In this document: positions 1 through 4,893 of the stretch, piece after piece
Layout of the letters: each line of letters begins with the position of its first letter
How positions within the stretch are numbered: position 1 is the first letter of the stretch
NCBI GenBank assembly: GCA_947174825.1
Contig: CAMWKN010000137.1
Span: forward strand, 1-5,737
From: an uncultured Clostridium sp.
Lineage (GTDB): Bacteria; Bacillota_A; Clostridia; Lachnospirales; Lachnospiraceae
Direction: 5' to 3'
Length of the DNA: 5,737 nucleotides
Made by a program: the position numbers and the translations under genes
The notes under the pieces: model-generated
Told to the model about the DNA's origin: nothing
The model's input: only the letters and a program-made list of their open reading frames with translations
The model's database searches: none

Positions 1-630
1 CATACCAGCACCACCGCTCTAAACGAAGTCCACAGACAGATCGTGGATTTAGGGAGACAATGTATCTCTTATATAGGCGATATCGGAAATTCTTCTCAAG
101 TAAACAGTTTTTTTCAACAGATTTCGCAAAACTATTCCACTATAGATGTCCTAATCAATAATGCTGGCATCTCCCATGTAGGACTCATACAGGATATGAG
201 CGACGCAGAATGGGAGCGAATTCTGCAAAGCAATCTATCCTCTGTATTTTATTGTTGCAGGGAGGCGGTTCCCAGTATGCTGTCTGAAAAATCAGGACAT
301 ATCATCAATATTTCCTCTGTCTGGGGAAATATTGGCGCCTCCACCGAAGTTGCCTACTCTGCCACCAAGGGTGGGGTTAACGCATTAACCCGCGCCCTGG
401 CTAAAGAACTGGCACCCAGCCATATCCAGGTCAATGCCATCGCCTGTGGTTACATTGATACCGAGATGAATCAACATCTGAGCACAGAAGAAAAAAAACA
501 ACTCTGCAGTGAAATCCCAGCTGGTCGTGCCGGCATGCCAGAGGATGTAGCTGATATGGTTCTGGCTTTACTGAAAAGTCCCGACTATCTCACAGGTCAA
601 ATTATTCCGCTGGATGGCGGCTGGATATAA
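1..630 (+). CDS. SDR-family reductase, YmfI-like (EF-P 5-aminopentanone reductase candidate), 5'-truncated
   Basis: This is the last 209 residues of a short-chain dehydrogenase/reductase. The frame is open to base 1, so the start and the glycine-rich TGxxxGxG nucleotide-binding loop (about 35-40 residues) lie outside the window. The GTG at 43 is internal. Visible landmarks, numbered from base 1, are an Asp (D27) suited to contact the NAD(P) adenine, NNAG at 53-56, and an Asn-Ser-Tyr-Lys catalytic set at N78, S106, Y119 and K123 (YSATK). The stretch SSVWGNIGASTEVAYS followed by LAKELAPS, VNAIA and a C-terminal GGWI closely resembles Bacillus YmfI, which reduces 5-aminopentanonylated EF-P. Ordinary FabG usually lacks this SxWG..GAS.EV signature, so YmfI is my preferred reading; a generic FabG-like reductase remains possible. 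One oddity is ACGYIDT where most relatives have APG. A terminator follows directly, so this is the last gene of its transcript. The SDR call is near certain; the substrate is inferred. Confidence 0.9.
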   Translation, partial: HTSTTALNEVHRQIVDLGRQCISYIGDIGNSSQVNSFFQQISQNYSTIDVLINNAGISHVGLIQDMSDAEWERILQSNLSSVFYCCREAVPSMLSEKSGHIINISSVWGNIGASTEVAYSATKGGVNALTRALAKELAPSHIQVNAIACGYIDTEMNQHLSTEEKKQLCSEIPAGRAGMPEDVADMVLALLKSPDYLTGQIIPLDGGWI

Positions 631-642
631 TTCAAGAGCAAG

Positions 643-657
643 GTGTGCTTCGCACAC
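643..657. other. Short GC hairpin after the SDR gene
   Basis: A perfect 6-bp inverted repeat, GTGTGC and GCACAC, encloses a 3-nt TTC loop 12 bases past the SDR stop codon. No T-run follows on either strand, so by itself it is not a canonical terminator. It could protect the 3' end of the SDR mRNA or be incidental. Confidence 0.4.
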
Positions 658-698
658 TCTCACGAATTAACAACAACAAAATGCGAATAGCGGAAATA

Positions 699-731
699 AC
701 GGCTGGACATTCTTATCCAGCCGTACTTTTT
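699..731 (+). terminator. Rho-independent terminator of the SDR gene, probably bidirectional
   Basis: A perfect 9-bp stem (ACGGCTGGA at 699-707, TCCAGCCGT at 716-724) has an 8-nt loop and is followed by AC and five T's at 727-731 on the plus strand. It ends the SDR transcript. Read on the minus strand, the same stem lies about 30 bases past the stop of the converging 781-residue gene and is followed by TTATTT, so it may also stop that transcript, more weakly. Confidence 0.85.
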
Positions 732-751
732 ACAAATATTCCAATAAAACG

Positions 752-3097
752 TTACATATCCTTATAAAATCTCTGGGTTTCCTTAATTGCTTCCGGAACC
801 TCAATACCATCTTTATCCCAGACACGGAATTTCAAGTCATATTCCTTTTGCTTCTTGCCATTTTCACGCTGGTATCTCGCCATCGCTTCCTTAAATAACG
901 GCTGGTCCGCAATAGATTCACGAATTTCTTTGGAGAACGGACAATAGGTTGCCATGATCTCACGCACCGGTTTGCTTAATAACATACCTCCTTTTGATTC
1001 ATGACGAATCCAGTTGAGATAATCCAATACAAACACTTCTCTGGTATTATTCCTGCTCTTTTGGATCTGCAGTTTTAATTTTTCCTTACGGGTATCAGAC
1101 AATTCCCTGTTCTTCTTATAGAACTGAATGAAATCACTATACTCACTGGTCAGAGATTTAATCTGGACATTATTCCATGCGCCACCTTGCATCGTTCGAC
1201 ACAGCTCCCAACGGAACCTGCCAAAGAGTGCAATCATCACCGCATCCAGCTCTCCTTCAAAGAATAATGGCATCAGGAATCTACCCTTGGAATTGCGTTT
1301 CCGTCCGCTCAGTTCCTGCCACATCAGTCCTTTGGAACCACAGCCTGGCATCACAATCACATCTGGGAACACTTCCTCCATAATGTGTTCCTTCTTCTCG
1401 CTCCATTCTCCTTCGGTATATAGTATTTCCCGGTAAAATACAGAATAATCAATCTGGCACAACTTTCGTATGCATGCCGTAACCTTGTCTTTTGACAGAT
1501 AAGAGCGTGACAGGGAGGCTAGACATCCCTCGGTATACAGAAATGGCACGAAAATCGCCGTCTGTCCACTCAGCAATCGCTGGTTACTGCGGAACATATT
1601 CTGTATCTCATAATGCATCTTCGCTTTCAAATCCTGCTCCAGCTTCTTCATCTCGTCGGCTGAAATCGCCCCCACCTTTTTCTGCTCTCGGAGATATTCC
1701 TGGTAATCCTGATCAAAATCATTCTTGGAAGGTTCTTTATCTCCACGAATAATAGCTGTCAGCCATTCCTTCATATCATAAACCTGACATTCCCCCTGAT
1801 TCGGCACACCGCGTTCAAAGCTAAGCAGCTCTTCCCGCAGTTCTTCACTGAGAAGTGTCTCACTCAGATAGCCATAACGCAGAAACATGTCAATAACCAG
1901 CGGAGTTTCGCCTTCTCTTTCGTAATCGTGTAAGAATACCTTTTCATAAATATCATAATAAACCTTCATTATACCACGGCGCAAAGAGCGATCCTCGTCC
2001 GAGGTAGAAGATTTGTCCGGCATATTTTCAAACCGACTGATCAGATCACGAAATTCCTGCTCCTTATCGGCATCCAGCTCAGCTTCTGCCAATATCTGAT
2101 CCATTGCCCCGTCTAACTCCTCAATTGCCACAAAGTTATCCTCTACCAGAGCAAACTCCTCCATTGAAACAGACGGTCCAGATGTATTATTTCCACGGCT
2201 CAATAAAGAAAAGTACTGCTCCTCCATGGCTTCATGGTCAATTTGCATATCTATAGATGCCTTATCATATAATACAGCTTCCACCCCATTGATCTGATCA
2301 ATAATCCCGTCAAAGAGTTTCATACTTTCTTTAGTGCTGACATCCATATTCTGTAAAGAACTGGTCAAATTCATGGATGCCTGATACAGGTTTTTCGGAG
2401 ACAGCATCAATGGCTGCATCAATCCCTGTAAATATTTTGCCGCTTCCTCACACTGCTCTCGCAGCATCCTTACCAATTCGATCTGCTCTGCCAAATGGTA
2501 ACGTATAATTGTCTCGGAAGATCCATAAAAGGCTTTTTGTACCTCTGGTTTTACCACAGCACATGCCTGATAATACATAATCTGCTCTGTATTAACTGCA
2601 TGTTGATGAATGTCGGAGAGCAATTTTCCATCGGTATCAATCGTCATCTGCTGTGTGCCATGCTGCTTACACATATTGTGATAACTTTGGCAAATTTCCC
2701 CAATACGCAGAAAAGTATTCTCAGCCTGTTCCTCCATACTCTGGTAAATCTCTCCCAAACCACGGATATATTTATTCATGGCAGACACCATCAACGCACC
2801 ATATTCTTTGTTAGCAGACAAAATACTATCTAAGGTATCCTCCAGATTCTCTTTCGCTTCAAAAATATAGATGGCAGAATTCGTGGTTGCTGTATAGGTT
2901 ACACGATAAGAAGCATCCGGCAAATCACAGATACCCAAAAAATGTCCAGAACCAACTTCCAGATTAACTCCCTCTGCATGAACTTTTATTCTACCTTTTA
3001 ATACTAAACCTACGTAAAGAGCATCTTCGCCCTTGACAAAAATATCATAGCCCTTGATGATCTGATTCACACTGGCTTTCTTCAGTTCTGCTTTCAA
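752..3097 (-). CDS. Cyclic-nucleotide-binding-like domain protein of unknown function, 781 aa
   Basis: Residues 1 to about 85 read as a cNMP-binding/cupin beta-roll: KGYDIFVKGEDALYVGLVLKG is the typical start of a Crp-type fold, followed by alternating strands ending at AIYIFE (75-80). The phosphate-binding cassette is degenerate: HFLGICDL replaces the usual FGE-xAL, and RVT (65-67) replaces R-x-A, so classical cAMP or cGMP binding is doubtful. Residues about 85-300 are helical, about 305-375 form an acidic linker, and about 375-781 are a mixed alpha/beta region with basic helices. I see no helix-turn-helix, kinase, GGDEF or nuclease motif, no membrane segment and no signal peptide, so it is probably a cytoplasmic sensor or scaffold. 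I chose the TTG at 3097 because AGGAGGA sits 6 nt before it; a longer in-frame TTG at 3130 has no ribosome binding site and would add 11 residues that translate over that Shine-Dalgarno. It follows the SRP RNA on the same strand, with no clear promoter of its own. Confidence 0.88.
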   Translation of the reverse strand: MKAELKKASVNQIIKGYDIFVKGEDALYVGLVLKGRIKVHAEGVNLEVGSGHFLGICDLPDASYRVTYTATTNSAIYIFEAKENLEDTLDSILSANKEYGALMVSAMNKYIRGLGEIYQSMEEQAENTFLRIGEICQSYHNMCKQHGTQQMTIDTDGKLLSDIHQHAVNTEQIMYYQACAVVKPEVQKAFYGSSETIIRYHLAEQIELVRMLREQCEEAAKYLQGLMQPLMLSPKNLYQASMNLTSSLQNMDVSTKESMKLFDGIIDQINGVEAVLYDKASIDMQIDHEAMEEQYFSLLSRGNNTSGPSVSMEEFALVEDNFVAIEELDGAMDQILAEAELDADKEQEFRDLISRFENMPDKSSTSDEDRSLRRGIMKVYYDIYEKVFLHDYEREGETPLVIDMFLRYGYLSETLLSEELREELLSFERGVPNQGECQVYDMKEWLTAIIRGDKEPSKNDFDQDYQEYLREQKKVGAISADEMKKLEQDLKAKMHYEIQNMFRSNQRLLSGQTAIFVPFLYTEGCLASLSRSYLSKDKVTACIRKLCQIDYSVFYREILYTEGEWSEKKEHIMEEVFPDVIVMPGCGSKGLMWQELSGRKRNSKGRFLMPLFFEGELDAVMIALFGRFRWELCRTMQGGAWNNVQIKSLTSEYSDFIQFYKKNRELSDTRKEKLKLQIQKSRNNTREVFVLDYLNWIRHESKGGMLLSKPVREIMATYCPFSKEIRESIADQPLFKEAMARYQRENGKKQKEYDLKFRVWDKDGIEVPEAIKETQRFYKDM

Positions 3098-3103
3098 TCC
3101 TGT

Positions 3104-3110
3104 TCCTCCT
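3104..3110 (-). promoter_or_regulatory. Strong Shine-Dalgarno deciding the TTG start of the 781-aa gene
   Basis: On the minus strand AGGAGGA lies 6 nt before the TTG at 3097-3095, near-perfect in sequence and spacing. It shows that the reading frame starts there rather than at the TTG at 3130, and that the weak start codon is offset by a strong binding site. Confidence 0.85.
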
Positions 3111-3126
3111 CTATACGTTATGGAAG

Positions 3127-3144
3127 GCAAGCACCATTGCTTGC
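3127..3144 (-). other. Hairpin in the 5' leader of the 781-aa gene
   Basis: On the minus strand GCAAGCA and TGCTTGC form a perfect 7-bp stem closed by a 4-nt ATGG loop. It ends 16 nt upstream of the AGGAGGA ribosome binding site and is not followed by T's, so it is not a terminator. It could stabilise the mRNA 5' end after processing from the SRP RNA transcript, or modulate translation. No function is proven. Confidence 0.5.
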
Positions 3145-3232
3145 TATAAGGTATTGGCGTACATTTCGTATTTGTTCATATCCTGTGGAACAATCGCTGC
3201 TATCTCAAACACAAACCGCTTCCTATAGAATC

Positions 3233-3244
3233 AAAAATCCGTGC
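3233..3244 (-). terminator. 3' end and T-tract of the SRP RNA
   Basis: The closing strand of the SRP RNA, GCACGG, is followed after one A by five T's (3237-3233). The base of the SRP helix plus this T-run could act as an intrinsic terminator. The pairing strand is some 250 nt away, though, and no strong local hairpin precedes the T's, so termination may be incomplete and allow read-through into the downstream gene. Confidence 0.5.
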
Positions 3245-3505
3245 GTGCCTGCGTTGTATCCGTAGTCGGCAAACGTTACCTCTGCAGTTAACTCGGCTCC
3301 GGCAACCTCACGGCACACGAGAGGTCTCACTTAGTGCTGCTAGGTTCCCCTCCTGACACGGTTCATGAGTTCTCATTGCGTAAGACCAAAGCGTCATCGC
3401 CACTTGCAAAGGGCGGCTTTGCATACCACAGATCCGAAACAGACCTTCACCCCTGCTGTAGCGGATTGCAGGTATAGGGAACCGCTATCTCCCCGGCTAG
3501 CACGG
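3239..3505 (-). ncRNA. ffs: Signal recognition particle RNA, large bacterial type (scRNA)
   Basis: This encodes the RNA core of the signal recognition particle, which binds Ffh and targets nascent membrane and secreted proteins to FtsY and SecYEG. It is about 267 nt, close to the 271 nt of Bacillus scRNA. The 5' CCGTGC (3505-3500) pairs with the 3' GCACGG (3244-3239) to close the long helix. Near the 5' end the Alu-domain signature CTGCAATCCGCTACAGCAGG is plain. The Ffh-binding helix 8 lies at about 3334-3359: GTCAGG faces AGCAGC, and a GGAA tetraloop (3348-3345) is closed by AGG/CCT, the clostridial form of the motif. The gene sits 78 bases past tadA, the order known from Bacillus. The exact ends are inferred from the pairing. 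Small open frames on the plus strand here are chance. Confidence 0.96.
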
Positions 3506-3507
3506 AA

Positions 3508-3540
3508 GTCTTATGACATGTTTAGCTGCCCGCATAAGAC
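3508..3540 (-). other. Leader hairpin of the SRP RNA precursor
   Basis: Between the predicted transcription start (about 3545) and the mature 5' end (about 3505) is a perfect 8-bp inverted repeat, GTCTTATG (3540-3533) and CATAAGAC (3515-3508), with a 17-nt loop. It ends 2 nt before the mature RNA. Bacillus scRNA is known to be made with a 5' leader of similar length that RNase III removes; this stem is a candidate processing or folding element. Confidence 0.6.
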
Positions 3541-3551
3541 AGCGTGGATTT

Positions 3552-3580
3552 ATTATATCGGTTGAACCCCACTCTGTCAA
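3552..3580 (-). promoter_or_regulatory. Consensus sigma-A promoter of the SRP RNA gene
   Basis: On the minus strand a perfect TTGACA (3580-3575) and a perfect TATAAT (3557-3552) are separated by exactly 17 bp. The predicted start is the A at about 3545. The -35 box begins only 3 bases beyond the tadA stop codon. A fully consensus promoter fits an abundant housekeeping RNA and gives it expression independent of tadA. Confidence 0.92.
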
Positions 3581-3583
3581 GTT

Positions 3584-4084
3584 TCACACGGACTTCCGTA
3601 CGCAATTTTCGTCGATCTTATGCCCCTTCTTTTTGTTACGACGCAGCTCCCGAAAAAACTCCTGCAACATCTGCTGGCACTCCGCCTGTAACACTCCCTC
3701 TGTCTGTTCCACCTGGTGGTTAAAGCGCTGATCTTGAAGAATATTTAATATACTTCCTGCGCATCCTGCCTTGGGATTCATTGTACCGATCACAATGCGC
3801 GGAATCCTCGCCTGTAATATCGCCCCGGCACACATAGGACAAGGCTCCAGAGTAACATATAAGGTACAATCCTCCAGGCGCCAATCCTGAAGTTTCCGGC
3901 TGGCTTTTCGAATAGCAATCAGTTCCGCATGGGCTAATGTGCATCCCTGTGTATTACGACGGTTGTAACCTCGTGCTATGATCTTGTCCTCCCTGACGAT
4001 CACACAGCCAATCGGCACCTCTCCTAATGCAGCAGCTTTTTTCGCTTGCTTAATAGCCTCCCTCATGTATCGTTCCTCTTTCAT
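3584..4084 (-). CDS. tadA: tRNA-specific adenosine deaminase TadA
   Basis: This zinc enzyme of the cytidine/deoxycytidylate deaminase fold converts adenosine 34 to inosine in the anticodon of tRNA-Arg(ACG), and is usually essential. The 166-residue protein has the full active site: GEVPIG near the N terminus, the substrate-contacting Asn in GYN (N41), HAE at 52-54 (zinc ligand H52, proton shuttle E54) and PCPMC at 81-85 (zinc ligands C82 and C85). The C-terminal helix followed by a basic tail is typical. I chose the ATG at 4084 because GAGGTG precedes it by 7 nt and because MKEERYMREAIKQAKKAA aligns with the normal TadA start. A GTG at 4099 would add five residues and has only a weak upstream site. 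It has its own promoter and is followed at once by the SRP RNA promoter, the order known from Bacillus (tadA, scr). A mutation-tolerant nucleoside deaminase is a less likely alternative. Confidence 0.97.
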   Translation of the reverse strand: MKEERYMREAIKQAKKAAALGEVPIGCVIVREDKIIARGYNRRNTQGCTLAHAELIAIRKASRKLQDWRLEDCTLYVTLEPCPMCAGAILQARIPRIVIGTMNPKAGCAGSILNILQDQRFNHQVEQTEGVLQAECQQMLQEFFRELRRNKKKGHKIDENCVRKSV

Positions 4085-4091
4085 ATCATGA

Positions 4092-4097
4092 CACCTC
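4092..4097 (-). promoter_or_regulatory. Ribosome binding site deciding the tadA start
   Basis: GAGGTG on the minus strand lies 7 nt before the ATG at 4084-4082. Its position favours that ATG over the in-frame GTG at 4099-4097, which overlaps it. Confidence 0.7.
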
Positions 4098-4158
4098 ACA
4101 TCTCTGATTCAGACAGACGGAACCTGCCGATCTCTCCATCCCCCGATACATTGATACT

Positions 4159-4187
4159 ATTATAGCCCCATTTGCAGAAAAGAACAA
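4159..4187 (-). promoter_or_regulatory. Sigma-A promoter of tadA
   Basis: On the minus strand TTGTTC (4187-4182) and a perfect TATAAT (4164-4159) are 17 bp apart, with a predicted start at the A near 4152. This leaves an untranslated leader of roughly 68 nt before tadA. The short frame on this strand from 4302 to 4096 spans the promoter and is therefore unlikely to be a gene. Confidence 0.8.
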
Positions 4188-4204
4188 TATCTGGAATTCG
4201 ACAG

Positions 4205-4233
4205 TTGCCTTTCCTGATATTTTCCGTTACACT
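4205..4233 (+). promoter_or_regulatory. Possible promoter of the GNAT gene
   Basis: TTGCCT (4205-4210) and TACACT (4228-4233) are 17 bp apart, each matching four of six consensus bases. The predicted start near 4240 would give a leader of about 45 nt. The spacing and place are right but the boxes are weak, so this is tentative. Confidence 0.4.
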
Positions 4234-4284
4234 GAATGGATAGAAAATCACTATCGTAGAAACCATACAAGAAATGAGGAATTT

Positions 4285-4827
4285 ATGCACACAATCTATC
4301 AAACCCAGCGCATGATATTAAAGATCCTAAAACCTGGACAAGAAGATCTTGTCCTAGAATTTTATGAAAAAAATCGAAATTTTCTAGAACCATTGGAGCC
4401 AACCAGACCAGAATTCTTTTACACCATGAAATACCAGCGATCCAATCTGCTTTGCGAATACAATTCTTTTGCCAAACTGCAGTATATGCGCTATTGGATG
4501 TTTCTGCCCGAAGACCCTTATCACCTTCTGGGAAGCGTAAGCTTCAACAATTTTCTGAAAGGTGCCTTTAGCAGCTGCATGCTAGGTTACAAACTAGATG
4601 AGCGCGCATGCCATCAAGGATACATGTATGAAGCACTATCCTGTCTGCTGCCGGAGCTGAGTCAGACCTGCCACATAAAACGCATTGAAGCTATGGTACT
4701 GCCCGAAAATATGCCTTCTATCCGGCTGTTAGAACGACTACACTTTATAAAAGAAGGATACTTACATTCTTTTGCACAGATTAACGGAGAATGGCGCGAC
4801 CATATCCTCTATACCTATCTGCGATAA
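4285..4827 (+). CDS. GNAT-family N-acetyltransferase, RimJ/RimL-like
   Basis: This 180-residue protein belongs to the GCN5-related acetyltransferases, which move an acetyl group from acetyl-CoA to an amino group. Its layout is the RimJ/RimL type: an opening strand TQRMILKIL (7-15), a variable helical region (19-75), LLGSVSFNNF as a central strand (81-90), then LGYKLDERACHQGYMYEAL (100-118), where QGYMYEA corresponds to the acetyl-CoA pyrophosphate loop (Q/RxxGxG/A). The loop is slightly degenerate, with Tyr where Gly or Ala is common. The stretch ENMPSIRLLERLHF (141-154) is the conserved NxxSxxLLxKxGF helix, followed by the terminal strands. The ATG at 4285 is preceded by GAGGA and the length is normal for the family. 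Its substrate cannot be told: ribosomal-protein N termini, a small amine or an antibiotic are all possible. It diverges from tadA and converges on the last gene. Confidence 0.92.
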   Translation: MHTIYQTQRMILKILKPGQEDLVLEFYEKNRNFLEPLEPTRPEFFYTMKYQRSNLLCEYNSFAKLQYMRYWMFLPEDPYHLLGSVSFNNFLKGAFSSCMLGYKLDERACHQGYMYEALSCLLPELSQTCHIKRIEAMVLPENMPSIRLLERLHFIKEGYLHSFAQINGEWRDHILYTYLR

Positions 4828-4867
4828 CAGGGAAAAGTGCATTACATAAAATTTTTCTTTTACATTC

Positions 4868-4893
4868 TGTCCTGCTGTACCATTAGCAGGACA
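4868..4893. other. Strong hairpin between the convergent GNAT and DUF6128-like genes
   Basis: TGTCCTGCT (4868-4876) and AGCAGGACA (4885-4893) form a perfect 9-bp stem with an 8-nt loop. One arm is inside the last codons of the minus-strand gene, whose TAA overlaps the loop edge. No T-run follows directly on either strand, so it is not a standard intrinsic terminator. It may still serve as a shared 3' end for both mRNAs, by pausing or by blocking exonucleases. Confidence 0.55.

Noticed and set aside
3144..3179. Eleven-codon minus-strand frame (MNKYEMYANTL) before the 781-aa gene, a possible leader peptide
   Set aside because: Only a weak AGG precedes it, too close to the ATG, and there is no run of regulatory codons or attenuator structure. 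It is too short to support.
3365..3731. Two plus-strand open frames (66 and 72 codons) over the SRP RNA and the tadA 3' end
   Set aside because: They are antisense to a structured RNA and a conserved gene, with no protein-like features.
4096..4302. 68-residue open frame on the minus strand upstream of tadA
   Set aside because: It contains the well-formed tadA promoter (4159-4187), has no convincing ribosome binding site and resembles no family. It is most likely chance.
4836..4867. AT-rich stretch AAAATTTTTCTTTTA after the GNAT gene as a terminator
   Set aside because: The only stem is a few A-T pairs with no GC, and the nearby strong hairpin has no T-run on the correct side.
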